Under the pieces are notes generated by a model, which had not been told where the DNA came from, did no database searches, and saw only the letters and a list, made by a program, of their open reading frames with translations. Shown here one piece after another: positions 1 through 8,629 of a stretch of DNA of 64,000 bases (position 1 is its first letter; each line of letters opens with the position of its first letter). This DNA is from a candidate division BRC1 bacterium ADurb.Bin183 (GTDB taxonomy: Bacteria; Sumerlaeota; Sumerlaeia; MWCT01): NCBI GenBank assembly GCA_002070185.1, contig MWCT01000002.1:124001-188000 (forward strand), read 5' to 3'. Position numbers and translations under genes: made by a program.

Positions 1-144
1 CATTTTCAAGTCCATCATCATGATGTGGGCGATGACGTTATTGAGTTTTTTCTTGCGGTTATAATACCCGACGAGTTTCTTATTGAGAAGCGTTTGAGCA
101 ATCTGATTGGATAAAAATTCAATTCGTTCCTCTGATAAACGCAC
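1..144 (-). CDS. DUF507 family protein (partial, C-terminus off the left edge)
   Basis: Reading leftward from a GTG at 142-144, 48 codons stay open to the window edge. The start is set by a strong ribosome binding site (AAGGAGGTGG on the minus strand, about 150-159) at good spacing. The visible part begins VRLSEERIEFLSNQI and is rich in charged and helical residues, like the N-terminus of the neighbouring gene (MRLKPEKIDDLANKI). The pair looks like tandem paralogues of the small DUF507 family, whose function is unknown. Two adjacent DUF507 genes is an arrangement I recall from other bacteria. The gene lies 30 bp downstream of its paralogue, so the two are probably co-transcribed. The assignment rests on similarity to the neighbour and general family recognition. 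Confidence 0.7.
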   Translation of the reverse strand, partial: MRLSEERIEFLSNQIAQTLLNKKLVGYYNRKKKLNNVIAHIMMMDLKM

Positions 145-174
145 GAAGCCACCTCCTTGATTAGGGATGGCTGG

Positions 175-456
175 TCAGAAAACCAGCCCGCGTTCTTTGG
201 CGATTTGTTTTTTTGCCTTGCGTAAAAGTTCTGCGAAATCAATATCGTCCCTGTAGATTCTTTTCAGGTGTTGTTGCAAAATTTTGCGCGCCTCCTCTTC
301 AATTTCATCTTCGCGCTGGAGGTCGAGAAGGATGGCGTTTTTGATTTCATGGAGGATGGCGGATTCATCGCCTCGAATAAGGACATCGGCATCCGCTTTC
401 ATTCCCTGAAGAATTTTGTTGGCAAGGTCGTCAATCTTTTCAGGTTTCAAACGCAT
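175..456 (-). CDS. DUF507 family protein
   Basis: A 93-residue, highly charged and almost entirely helical protein with no signal peptide or membrane segment, so probably cytoplasmic. The N-terminus (MRLKPEKIDDLANKILQGM) and the acidic/basic alternation in the second half fit the DUF507 family, whose biochemical role is not established. It is followed after 30 bp by a second, apparently paralogous DUF507 gene on the same strand. dacB lies upstream on the same strand across a 119-bp AT-rich spacer containing an imperfect inverted repeat (about 511-551). No catalytic motif is visible. Confidence is high that it is a real gene and moderate for the family name. Confidence 0.75.
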   Translation of the reverse strand: MRLKPEKIDDLANKILQGMKADADVLIRGDESAILHEIKNAILLDLQREDEIEEEARKILQQHLKRIYRDDIDFAELLRKAKKQIAKERGLVF

Positions 457-575
457 AAAAAATCCCTTTTATTTTGTCTTATCATCTAAAATTGCGATAA
501 ATCATTATGCCTTGAAAATGGTCTATTCAAGACATTTTTGGCATGAAAGCAATATTTATGAGGTTGGGCGCGTCG

Positions 576-2126
576 TCATTTTTCAGAGTATTCCGCCAGA
601 ATTTTGCAGGCGGCGTCTATTAATTTATCCGCGGTGTTCACCTCGCGTCTCAATTGATTGCACATCATGCTGAACACTAAAATCTCGCCGTCCGCGTTTT
701 TAACATATCCGGAGAGGCATCTGGTATAAGCGATATATCCCGCTTTTGCGCGGACGTTTCGATAAAGCGGCGGTTGGCTCATCCGATATTTCAGCTCGCC
801 GTCCACGCCGCCGAAGGAAAGGCTTTCGTAATATGTTTTTCGCAGCGTTTCTTTGTTATACATATACCGCAAAATAGCGCAGGTTTGACGGGGCTGAACA
901 AAATCTCTGCGGGAAAGTCCGCAGCCATCCTCCATGACCAGTTTTTCGGCGTTGGGCGCTCCGATTTTTTTAAGCCATGCTTTGACGGCATCCGCGCCCG
1001 ATTTAAAATCGCCCTGACCTTTGACCCGCCTGCCTATTGTTCGCAATAAATGATCCGCAAAAAAGTTGTGGCTTATTTTATTGACCAGCGGCAAGAAGTC
1101 GGAAAGCGGCGGAGACTGGTGAACGGCAATCAGTATTTTTTCAGAAGCGGGCGTCTTGTCTATGGATGCCGCATCAGGCAAATCGCGAATGTTCCTCGCC
1201 TTTCCCGCCACAGCTATTCCTTCTCGCTGGAGCGCCTCTTTCAACAAAAAGGCTGTATAACAGGCTCCATCCCAGACGGAGCCGCGCTGTGTGAAGGGTT
1301 TTGCATCAAGCGCCACCGTTCCGGCAAATCGGATGACGTTGCTGTCTGTTCCGCGCCAGACAATATCTCCTGTGGAGCCGGAACCGGGTTCTTTGGTGAT
1401 GACTTCGTTTATGACTGTAACATATTGAGTGCCGGGGTTTAAGGTGAGGAGCGCCTTATCGCCGACTTTTTTGCCGGGGGCAAGGGTGAAGCGGAAGCAA
1501 TTTTCTTCAATGGCAAGCCCGCTGGAGCCGGCGGAATACCAGTAAGGGATGTCATCAATTTCCCACGCGTCGCAGTAATATTCGTCAGTGAAATAACGTC
1601 CATCGCCGATGATATTTCCTTCCACTGATTGAATGCCTTTCTTCTTGAGTTCCTCCGCCCATGATTTGAGGAGGGCGGCGCTGCCATTCCAATCTTTTAT
1701 GTGCCACGAGCCGAGCGATGGGTCGCCTGAGCCGGTGATGAGGAGATGCCCTTTAAGGCTGCCGTTTTCTCCGATTGAACCGATGGCTTCGAGGCGGGTT
1801 TCGTAACGGAAGTTTTCGCCAAGGATATCGAGAGCGGCGGCGCCGGAATAGATTTTCATGTTGGAGGCGGGCAGCATCCACTTATTGCCGTTATAGTCAT
1901 AGAGTGTTTCGCCATCAAGTTTCTGGACGCACACCCCCCAGAGGGAATCGGCAAATTCCGGCACATCGAAGACATTATCCAGACTTTGCTTAATTGAGGA
2001 TCTTTGGCTCTGCGGTTGTTTATTGCGGGCAGCTGGGGCGGATTTTTTTGCATCGGCGCCGCTTATTTCAATGATAAAGAGTATCAACAATATATTCGTC
2101 AGAATCAGAGCCGGATATTTTTTCAT
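576..2126 (-). CDS. dacB: D-alanyl-D-alanine carboxypeptidase/endopeptidase (PBP4-type, peptidase S13)
   Basis: Periplasmic peptidase that trims or cleaves D-Ala-linked peptide stems of peptidoglycan. The 516-residue product has an N-terminal Sec signal (hydrophobic about 5-22). The serine-penicillin-recognising motifs are visible: SxxK as SNMK at about 88-91, SxN as SHN in KISHNFFADHLL, and the third motif as KAG in RAKAGYIAYTR. The family usually has KTG there, so the Thr-to-Ala change is notable. Family signatures TGSGDPSLGS and EDGCGLSRRDFVQP are also present. Length is normal for PBP4-like enzymes. A purine-rich GAAAGGCAAAG precedes the ATG. It is divergent from alr across 178 bp, so two cell-wall genes share one upstream region. 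Confidence 0.92.
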   Translation of the reverse strand: MKKYPALILTNILLILFIIEISGADAKKSAPAARNKQPQSQRSSIKQSLDNVFDVPEFADSLWGVCVQKLDGETLYDYNGNKWMLPASNMKIYSGAAALDILGENFRYETRLEAIGSIGENGSLKGHLLITGSGDPSLGSWHIKDWNGSAALLKSWAEELKKKGIQSVEGNIIGDGRYFTDEYYCDAWEIDDIPYWYSAGSSGLAIEENCFRFTLAPGKKVGDKALLTLNPGTQYVTVINEVITKEPGSGSTGDIVWRGTDSNVIRFAGTVALDAKPFTQRGSVWDGACYTAFLLKEALQREGIAVAGKARNIRDLPDAASIDKTPASEKILIAVHQSPPLSDFLPLVNKISHNFFADHLLRTIGRRVKGQGDFKSGADAVKAWLKKIGAPNAEKLVMEDGCGLSRRDFVQPRQTCAILRYMYNKETLRKTYYESLSFGGVDGELKYRMSQPPLYRNVRAKAGYIAYTRCLSGYVKNADGEILVFSMMCNQLRREVNTADKLIDAACKILAEYSEK

Positions 2127-2304
2127 TTTGCTTTGCCTTTCTAAATAATTGATTGATGAGTGTCATAATAGATGAAATCAGGAAGTCCAGAATATTCATA
2201 AAATCCGATTTATTGCGAGCCTTATGCCCATCAAATCATCTTGACCATAGGGCGCAAAGATTGAAAATCTACTTTATTCATAATTGCACAAAGTTGAGAG
2301 ATTC

Positions 2305-3477
2305 ATGAATTATTTATTTCGCAATACGTGGGTTGAGATTGACTTAGAGCAATTGAAGAGAAATATCGAGGCGCTTCGGGATTATACAGACGGCAAGGTC
2401 AAACTCGCGCCGGTTATCAAAGCGGACGCATACGGTCATGGAGCGGTTATCATTGCGCGAGAACTGGAACCGATGGGCGTTGAATATCTATGCGTTGCCG
2501 CGTTATCGGAAGCGCTGGAACTGAGGGAAAATGAGATTTGCGCTCCCCTGTTGGTCATGGGATATACAGAAAACCATTTATTGAAAATCGCCGTTGAACA
2601 CAATATCACCTTAACAATATTTGAATATGAGCAGGCAGAATTATTATCGCGCACAGCAAGGGAGAGCGGGGTTCCCGCAAAGGCGCACGTCAAGGTGGAT
2701 ACCGGATTTCACCGCTTGGGCAAAGAGCCGACGGACGAATTTGCCGAGGAAATTCTTCGCATGAGCCGTCTGCCGCATCTTTGCCTTGAAGGGATTTTTT
2801 CCCACTTGCGGCTTGCGGACACAACGGAAGACGCGGCTCAGTTCAAATCGCTCTCTGTTTTTATCGCGACATTAAAAAATTTGGGCGTTCATTTCAAATA
2901 CGCGCACATTTCTGACAGCATAGCGGCGGTCAAATATAAAGAGTATGCGTTGGATTTCATTCGCCCGGGCGCAATCATATATGGATACATTCCCCAATAT
3001 CAGGCAGGCATGATTGACGTGAAGCCCATCATGACTTTCAAAACAAAGATCACGCGCATTCAGAAATTGAAAAAAGGCGAGGGCGTGGGTTATGATGATA
3101 AATTCAAAGCAGGCGATAACACGGTTATTGGGACTCTTGCCGCCGGTTATGCGGACGGTTATCCCCGCTCTTTGAGCGGCAAGTCGGAGATTTTTATTCG
3201 GGGGAAACGCGCAAAATCTATCGGGTTGATTGCCATGGATCAGATGATAGCGGATGTTTCTGATATTCCCGATGCGCGGGCGGGAGATGAGGCGATTCTT
3301 TGGGGAGCGCAGGCGGGCGCTCCAAGCGTGCAAGAACTGGCAGGACTGGCAAATACCAACAAAAACAACATCATCTCCGGCATCTCGCGCCGCGTCCCGC
3401 GGGTTTATATGAAGGGCGGCGCTGTTGTAAAAATTTTGGATTATATGAGAATGCATCAAGGAGGCTTGAATGAATAA
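2305..3477 (+). CDS. alr: Alanine racemase
   Basis: PLP-dependent cytoplasmic enzyme interconverting L- and D-alanine for peptidoglycan. The PLP lysine motif VIKADAYGHGA lies near the N-terminus, and AAGYADGYPRSLSG and the C-terminal AMDQMIADV stretch are typical of the C-terminal beta domain. I chose the ATG at 2305 (MNYLFRNTWVEIDL) because a GAGAG element sits five bases upstream and homologues start close to WVEID. An in-frame TTG at 2284 would add seven residues without a better ribosome site. The 390-residue length is normal. The end overlaps the next gene by 8 bp, indicating translational coupling with the amidohydrolase. Confidence 0.94.
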   Translation: MNYLFRNTWVEIDLEQLKRNIEALRDYTDGKVKLAPVIKADAYGHGAVIIARELEPMGVEYLCVAALSEALELRENEICAPLLVMGYTENHLLKIAVEHNITLTIFEYEQAELLSRTARESGVPAKAHVKVDTGFHRLGKEPTDEFAEEILRMSRLPHLCLEGIFSHLRLADTTEDAAQFKSLSVFIATLKNLGVHFKYAHISDSIAAVKYKEYALDFIRPGAIIYGYIPQYQAGMIDVKPIMTFKTKITRIQKLKKGEGVGYDDKFKAGDNTVIGTLAAGYADGYPRSLSGKSEIFIRGKRAKSIGLIAMDQMIADVSDIPDARAGDEAILWGAQAGAPSVQELAGLANTNKNNIISGISRRVPRVYMKGGAVVKILDYMRMHQGGLNE

Positions 3478-4666
3478 CGAAACGCTCAAAGAAATGACGC
3501 GCCAAATCATGCCTTGGCTGATTGAGATAAGGCGGGATTTTCATATGCATCCGGAACTGGGCAGAAGGGAATTTCGCACGCAAGAAAAAATTATGCAGTA
3601 TTTGAACGAAATGGGCATCGAGCATTATAAAATCGCCGGGACCGGGTTGGTTGGAATGATAGAGGGCAAAGAAGGCGGGAATGTGGTGGCGCTCCGCGCC
3701 GATATTGACGCCCTGCCGATGCAGGAAAAAAATGAGGTTTCTTATAAATCGCAAAACGACGGCGTGATGCACGCCTGCGGTCACGACGCCCACACGACCA
3801 TCCTTTTAGGAGCCGCAAAAATTCTTAACGGGATGAGAAAACAATTCTGCGGGAAGGTGAAATTATTTTTTCAGCCGGACGAAGAAGGCAGCGGCGGCGC
3901 AGAGGTCATGGTCAAAGAGGGGTGCATGGACAACCCAACAGTTGATTATGTGCTGGGGCTTCATGTAATGGGTTATCTGCAAACGGGGCAAATTGAGATT
4001 CGTTATGGAAAACTCAACGCCTCCGCCGACTCGGTACAAATAATCGTGCGCGGCAAATCGGCGCACGGGGCGTATCCGGAAAAGGGCGCGGACGCTATCG
4101 TTGCGGCGGCGCATATCATCACGGCGCTTCAAACGCTTGTGAGCCGCAACATTTCCCCGCTGAATCCGGTTGCTTTGAGTTTTGGCAAAATATCCGGCGG
4201 AACGGCGGGCAATGCGCTTGCCGAGGAAGTCGCTATCGGCGGCACGCTGCGGACGCTTGACCCTGAGACTCGGCTTTATTGTAAAAACCGTTTGGAGGAG
4301 ATTGCCGAAAAGACCGCCGCCGCATTAGGCGCTTGCGTAGATGTGCGGGTTTATTTTGGATACAAGGCTCTAATCAATAATGACGAGATTGTGAGGGTTA
4401 TTGAGCAAACCGGCGCGGAGATGCTGGGCAAAGAAAATGTTGTTTACAAGGAATTTCCAAGCCTTGGCGCCGAGGATTTTTCATATTTTTTGGATAAGGC
4501 AAAGGGCGCGTTTTATCATCTTGGATGCGGCAATAAATCAAAAAATATAACGGCGATGATTCATAATTCATCGTTCGATATTGACGAGGATTGCCTTGGC
4601 GTGGGCGTTCAAATGCAGGCGGCAAATGCCTTAAAGCTTTTAAGCCGTAAAAAGAATCAGGAATAA
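3470..4666 (+). CDS. M20-family amidohydrolase (N-acyl-amino-acid hydrolase type)
   Basis: A 398-residue metallopeptidase-fold amidohydrolase that should remove an acyl group from an N-acylated amino acid. Visible family features are the metal-binding MHACGHDAHTT, the catalytic acidic stretch FFQPDEEGSGGAE, the dimerisation-domain motif SAHGAYPEKGADAI and the C-terminal metal ligand region GAEDFSYFL. There is no signal peptide. It starts inside the 3' end of alr behind a clear AAGGAGG site and is followed 2 bp later by an ABC exporter. Substrates in this family include hippurate, N-acetyl-diaminopimelate and other N-acyl amino acids. The link to alr makes a cell-wall or D-amino-acid substrate attractive, but that is inference. 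Confidence 0.88.
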   Translation: MNNETLKEMTRQIMPWLIEIRRDFHMHPELGRREFRTQEKIMQYLNEMGIEHYKIAGTGLVGMIEGKEGGNVVALRADIDALPMQEKNEVSYKSQNDGVMHACGHDAHTTILLGAAKILNGMRKQFCGKVKLFFQPDEEGSGGAEVMVKEGCMDNPTVDYVLGLHVMGYLQTGQIEIRYGKLNASADSVQIIVRGKSAHGAYPEKGADAIVAAAHIITALQTLVSRNISPLNPVALSFGKISGGTAGNALAEEVAIGGTLRTLDPETRLYCKNRLEEIAEKTAAALGACVDVRVYFGYKALINNDEIVRVIEQTGAEMLGKENVVYKEFPSLGAEDFSYFLDKAKGAFYHLGCGNKSKNITAMIHNSSFDIDEDCLGVGVQMQAANALKLLSRKKNQE

Positions 4667-4668
4667 CA

Positions 4669-6444
4669 ATGAAGCCGTTAGAACTCATTTTTTCCAATGC
4701 AAAAAAATACACCTCCTCGCTTGTGATAACAGCGCTGAGCATGATGGCGCTTGTGATTGTGCAGCTATTGGTTCCGTGGATTATCAAGATTTTGATTCAG
4801 ATGATTTCTGCGCAGGACGCGGGCATACAAACGATGCGCAAGATTGGCGTTTTGGCGCTGATTGTTTTTTGCGTTTATCTGGCGCGCAGCGTGCTTCAGT
4901 ATTTGCGGTTGTATCAATCGCACATAGCGGGATGGGGCGTTGTTGCGGATGTCCGCAAATATATTTACAACCATTTGCAGCGTCTTTCGCTGCGGTTCTA
5001 CCATGATAAACAGGTCGGGCAGCTGATGGCAAATGTCATCAACGACACCGACCTTTTTGAGCAGTTAATCGCCCATGCCATACCGGATGTGATTGTGAAT
5101 GCGGGGACATTTGTCGGCGTGACGCTTGTCCTTTTTTTTCTCAACTGGAAGTTGGCGCTCTTGAGCATGATTCCGATTCCGCTGGTTTTGCTTTCGATGA
5201 AATTCTATGCGCGATATGTCCGTCCCGCATTTCGCAAGCGTCAAAAGGAATGGGGAGATTTGAGCGCGATACTCAACGACAATCTTTCCGGCATCCGCGA
5301 AATCAAGGCGTTTACGCGCGAGCCGCACGAATCCGAGCGCGTCCACTTGCGGATAGAAAATTACCGCAAATCGCTTTTGAAGGCTTTGCGCTTGATGGCG
5401 ACTTTTCATCCTTTTGTTGAGTTTTCATCTTCCATCGGGACGTTGATTGTGATTTTCTTTGGGGGGCGGCTGGCTTTGACGGGACAGCTGCCTGTGGCTG
5501 ATTTGATTGCGTTTTTTTTATATCTTGAGATTTTTTATTCGCCGGTGCGGAATTTGAGCGGAGCATGGGAATCCGTGCAGAGCGCCATGGCGGGCGCGGA
5601 TCGTGTGGCGGATTTGTTGATGGAGGCAGAAGAGCCGCATAATGTTCCCAATGCTGTTCCAATTGTCGGCAGGGCGCGGGGGGATATTTCGTTTTGCCAT
5701 GTATGTTTCGAGTATAACGCAGGCATCCCGGTGCTGGAAGATATCAATCTTGATATTCCCGCCAAGAGCGTTGCGGCGCTTGTGGGTCCCTCGGGCGTGG
5801 GGAAATCAACGCTGGCAGGACTCGTGCCGCGTTTTTATGACGTGACAAACGGGGCAATCCGTTTGGACGGTCGGGATTTGCGCGAATACACTCTGGATAG
5901 TCTGCGCCGCCAGATAAGCATTGTCCTGCAGGATGTGTTCCTTTTTTATGGGAGCGTGCGCGATAATATCCTTTTTGGGCGACCGGGAGCAAACGATGAG
6001 GAGATGATCGCCGCGGCGCGCGCCGCCAATGCCCACGATTTCATCATGCGCCTGCCTGACGGCTATAATACCATAATTGGGGAACGGGGTGTGCGGCTTT
6101 CCGGCGGACAAAAGCAAAGGCTTTCAATTGCGCGAGCGGTTTTGAAAAATGCGCCCATCCTTATCCTTGACGAAGCCACATCCGCCGTGGACACGGAAAC
6201 GGAGATTCTGATTCAAGAGGCGATAGAAAACCTTATCAAAGGGAGGACGACTATCATCATTGCCCACCGTCTTTCGACTGTCCGCCGAGCAGATAATATC
6301 ATTGTTCTGGAAGATAAATCCGTGCGCGAGACAGGCACTCATGAACAACTGATGAGCATAAACGGTCTTTACAGCCGGCTCTATAACATGCAGAGGCTTT
6401 GGGAACCTAATGGCGAAAATATTTCGCCGTTATTGAACGTCTGA
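4669..6444 (+). CDS. ABC exporter, fused permease and ATPase (MsbA/lipid-exporter type)
   Basis: A 591-residue half-transporter with six predicted membrane segments in residues about 20-300 followed by a nucleotide-binding domain. The domain has Walker A GPSGVGKST, Q-loop region ISIVLQDVFLF, signature LSGGQKQR, Walker B ILILDEATSAVD and switch His in IIIAHRLSTV. This architecture suits homodimeric exporters of lipid A, other lipids, peptides or drugs. Neither substrate nor orthology to msbA can be decided from motifs. The ATG lies 2 bp after the amidohydrolase stop with AGGAATAAC upstream, so it is the last gene of the alr operon. A 124-bp spacer follows. Confidence 0.9.
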   Translation: MKPLELIFSNAKKYTSSLVITALSMMALVIVQLLVPWIIKILIQMISAQDAGIQTMRKIGVLALIVFCVYLARSVLQYLRLYQSHIAGWGVVADVRKYIYNHLQRLSLRFYHDKQVGQLMANVINDTDLFEQLIAHAIPDVIVNAGTFVGVTLVLFFLNWKLALLSMIPIPLVLLSMKFYARYVRPAFRKRQKEWGDLSAILNDNLSGIREIKAFTREPHESERVHLRIENYRKSLLKALRLMATFHPFVEFSSSIGTLIVIFFGGRLALTGQLPVADLIAFFLYLEIFYSPVRNLSGAWESVQSAMAGADRVADLLMEAEEPHNVPNAVPIVGRARGDISFCHVCFEYNAGIPVLEDINLDIPAKSVAALVGPSGVGKSTLAGLVPRFYDVTNGAIRLDGRDLREYTLDSLRRQISIVLQDVFLFYGSVRDNILFGRPGANDEEMIAAARAANAHDFIMRLPDGYNTIIGERGVRLSGGQKQRLSIARAVLKNAPILILDEATSAVDTETEILIQEAIENLIKGRTTIIIAHRLSTVRRADNIIVLEDKSVRETGTHEQLMSINGLYSRLYNMQRLWEPNGENISPLLNV

Positions 6445-6505
6445 CGGACAAGGAATCGCGCGGCGCCCCCGCAAAGAAGTCTTGATGTCAAATGGCAAAT
6501 CATGC

Positions 6506-6536
6506 TTGACGCGCAGACGCTTGTGTGAGGTAATTA
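6506..6536 (+). promoter_or_regulatory. Weak candidate sigma70 promoter for the redox operon
   Basis: TTGACG at 6506-6511 and TAATTA at 6531-6536 are separated by 19 bp, slightly longer than ideal. The site lies between the ABC exporter stop and the glutaredoxin-like start, whose ribosome site is GAGAGGAG. Support is motif-only. Confidence 0.25.
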
Positions 6537-6568
6537 AAACATATTAACAGAGAGGAGTAAAAAAATCT

Positions 6569-6805
6569 ATGGCGCAAAAGGTGATTGTATATTCTACGGC
6601 GACGTGCCCTTATTGTATCATGGTTAAAAATTTTCTAACGGAGCAAAAAATTCCTTTCGAAAATATTGACGTGGGCAAGGATCGCGAAGCGGCAAAAGCC
6701 ATGATTGAAAAATCGGGGCAGATGGGCGTGCCTGTGGTTGATATAGACGGCACCATTATTATCGGATTTAATAAACCCGAAATTATTAAGGCGCTGGGGA
6801 TTTAA
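6569..6805 (+). CDS. Glutaredoxin-like thioredoxin-fold protein (CPYC)
   Basis: A 78-residue single-domain thioredoxin-fold protein with the redox motif CPYC (TATCPYCIMVKNFL) and the cis-proline strand GVPVVDIDG. It has no signal peptide. The size and sequence fit the short glutaredoxin/NrdH-like group that is often co-transcribed with a flavin disulphide reductase. trxB follows 2 bp downstream, so this protein is probably the physiological disulphide partner of that reductase rather than a glutathione-dependent glutaredoxin. That partnership is inference from the operon. The ATG is preceded by GAGAGGAG at a somewhat long spacing of about 11 bases. Confidence 0.85.
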   Translation: MAQKVIVYSTATCPYCIMVKNFLTEQKIPFENIDVGKDREAAKAMIEKSGQMGVPVVDIDGTIIIGFNKPEIIKALGI

Positions 6806-6807
6806 TA

Positions 6808-7707
6808 ATGTATGACTTAATCATTATCGGGGCGGGTCCAGCCGGCATCACGGCTGCTATTTATGCCGCTCGAAAGCGAATGAATTTCATGATGGTCTCC
6901 AAAGACATCGGCGGGCAGACCGCTTTGAGCGGGGATGTGGAGAATTATCTGGGTTACCAGTTCATCACCGGTCCAGACCTTGCCGTCAAATTCAAAGAGC
7001 ATCTTGATAAATTCAATGTGGAGCTGAAGGTTGGCGAAGCGGCGACGCTTGTTCAAAAAGATGGAGAGATTATAAAGGTTCAAACCGATAAAGGCTCATA
7101 CGAGGCTCGGACGGCAATTGTGGCATCGGGGCGGATTCCGCGCCGGCTGGGCGCGGAGGGCGAAATGCAATTCATCAATCGCGGCGTGACATACTGCGCC
7201 ACGTGCGACGGTCCGCTTTTTGCCGACATGGATGTGGCGGTGGTCGGGGGCGGAAATTCGGGACTCGACGCCGTTCTTCAACTTGTGAACATCGCCGCCA
7301 AAATCCACCTTATTGAAGCGGCTCCTTCGTTGAAAGCGGATCCAGTCATGGTGGAAAAGGCGCGGCAAAGCGGCAAGACGGAAATTTACACAGAAACAAA
7401 AATCGTTTCTATTTATGGCGACACGTTTGTGAAAGGAATCAAGGCGCAGCGCGGCGCGGAATCTTTTGACATTCCGGTTCAGGGTGTTTTTATCGAAATA
7501 GGCTCCATGCCCGTGAGCGAGATTGTGCCGGCTGCGGCGAAAAATCCATTTGGCGAAATAATTGTAGATCCCAAATGCCGCACCAACATACCTGCCATTT
7601 TTGCGGCGGGAGATGTGACGGACGTTCCCGCCAAGCAGATTATTGTGGCATGCGGGGAGGGTTGTAAGGCGTTGCTCACGGCTTTTGAGTATTTAAGCAC
7701 AAAATGA
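6808..7707 (+). CDS. trxB: Thioredoxin reductase (NAD(P)H flavoprotein)
   Basis: A 299-residue FAD-dependent disulphide reductase. It shows the N-terminal FAD-binding IIGAGPAGITAAIYAARK, the redox-active CATCDG pair in the central NAD(P)H domain, the second dinucleotide motif VVGGGNSGLDAVLQL and the C-terminal FAD motif IFAAGDVTD. The length is normal for low-molecular-weight TrxB. It should pass electrons from NAD(P)H to the CPYC protein encoded immediately upstream. Whether NADH or NADPH is used cannot be told. Rubredoxin and a ferritin-like protein follow, making a compact anaerobe-style antioxidant operon. Confidence 0.93.
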   Translation: MYDLIIIGAGPAGITAAIYAARKRMNFMMVSKDIGGQTALSGDVENYLGYQFITGPDLAVKFKEHLDKFNVELKVGEAATLVQKDGEIIKVQTDKGSYEARTAIVASGRIPRRLGAEGEMQFINRGVTYCATCDGPLFADMDVAVVGGGNSGLDAVLQLVNIAAKIHLIEAAPSLKADPVMVEKARQSGKTEIYTETKIVSIYGDTFVKGIKAQRGAESFDIPVQGVFIEIGSMPVSEIVPAAAKNPFGEIIVDPKCRTNIPAIFAAGDVTDVPAKQIIVACGEGCKALLTAFEYLSTK

Positions 7708-7722
7708 AAAGGGGGGCGAGCA

Positions 7723-7908
7723 ATGGGACGCAAATATAAGTGCGGATGGTGCGGATGGATTTATGATCCAAGCCGCGGCGACCCCTCGCACGGAGTCGCG
7801 CCCGGCACGCCTTTTGAAGAGCTTCCCGACGATTGGCGATGCCCGGCATGCAACGCCCCGAAAGAGGAGTTTATTTTACTGGATATGGAAGGAGTAAAAG
7901 GATTATGA
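7723..7908 (+). CDS. Rubredoxin
   Basis: A 61-residue one-iron electron carrier. The two iron-binding knuckles are visible as [10 protein letters not shown] and [11 protein letters not shown], and the hydrophobic core stretch [11 protein letters not shown] is typical. Unusually for the family the first knuckle is CGWCGW rather than the common CxxCGY. The start follows a GGGGGGCGAG purine stretch. The stop overlaps the next gene's start (ATGA), so the ferritin-like protein is translationally coupled and is the likely electron acceptor. Confidence 0.95.
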   Translation: MGRKYKCGWCGWIYDPSRGDPSHGVAPGTPFEELPDDWRCPACNAPKEEFILLDMEGVKGL

Positions 7909-8381
7909 CATACTTTAATGCCCAAGAAATCCTGAAATTTGCGGTGCGTATCGAAGAAAGCGGCGAGGAGTTTTACAGTCAAGCGGCGGCTCTTGCGGAA
8001 TCCGGCGAGGCGAAGCAGATTTTCCAATACCTTGCCGGGCAGGAACGCGAACACAAGGCTACATTTGAGAGTATGGCAGCCGAGGCAAACGCCGCATCCG
8101 CCCAGATGAGTTTCTCCGGCGATTATCAGGCTTATCTGGAGGCATATCTGGATAACATCCTTTTCCCTGTGGATACGATATCATCAAGAGTCACCGCGCT
8201 GAATGATATATTGAACGTGCTCAACTTTGGAATCAAAAGCGAGCTTGATTCGATTTTATTTTACCACGAATCAAAACGGATGCTCCCCGCATCCCAACAT
8301 GATGTGATTGACAAAATCATCGAGGAGGAGCGCCGTCATTTCATCAAACTCCTCGAGTTAAAAAAAATCCACAAAGGTTAA
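7905..8381 (+). CDS. Ferritin-like di-iron protein (rubrerythrin-type domain)
   Basis: A 158-residue four-helix-bundle protein with the carboxylate/His pattern of a di-iron site: Glu in [10 protein letters not shown], ExxH in [10 protein letters not shown], Glu in [13 protein letters not shown] and ExxH in [10 protein letters not shown]. It lacks the C-terminal rubredoxin domain of classical rubrerythrin, but a separate rubredoxin gene precedes it with a 4-bp overlap, so the two functions are split between genes. The likely role is peroxide reduction using electrons from rubredoxin and the upstream reductase. This is known for the family and inferred here. The coupled ATG at 7905, after GGAAGGAG, was chosen over an upstream in-frame extension. 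Confidence 0.85.
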   Translation: MTYFNAQEILKFAVRIEESGEEFYSQAAALAESGEAKQIFQYLAGQEREHKATFESMAAEANAASAQMSFSGDYQAYLEAYLDNILFPVDTISSRVTALNDILNVLNFGIKSELDSILFYHESKRMLPASQHDVIDKIIEEERRHFIKLLELKKIHKG

Positions 8382-8569
8382 GCTAATGCCCTTTCAAAAC
8401 CGTCCGGAGTATTCGCCTATCTGACATTGGTTTAATCTATATAAACGGCGGAGGTGCATTTTCCGCCAATAAATATCCATTTGGTTTCATATCGCCCAGC
8501 CATCCGATAAAATTTCCGCTATTCGCCCGCAACGCCCTATCCAAAATTGCAGAATGCCAGTCGTATTTC

Positions 8570-8598
8570 TTGACATGGAAACTATGGGTATTTAACAT
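8570..8598 (+). promoter_or_regulatory. Sigma70-like promoter for the periplasmic adaptor gene
   Basis: TTGACA at 8570-8575, a 17-bp spacer and TAACAT at 8593-8598 give a leader of roughly 25 bases ending in GGGAGA just before the ATG at 8630. It also supports that start over any upstream one. The remaining spacer back to 8382 holds a short hairpin (GGCGGA/TCCGCC, about 8443-8467) without a T tract and no visible gene. Confidence 0.5.
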
Positions 8599-8629
8599 CC
8601 CGTTCATAATTATTTCGGGAGAAAAAAGT

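Noticed and set aside
511-551. Imperfect inverted repeat between dacB and DUF507
   Set aside because: Several bulges and no T tract in either direction. It is not convincing as a terminator or operator.
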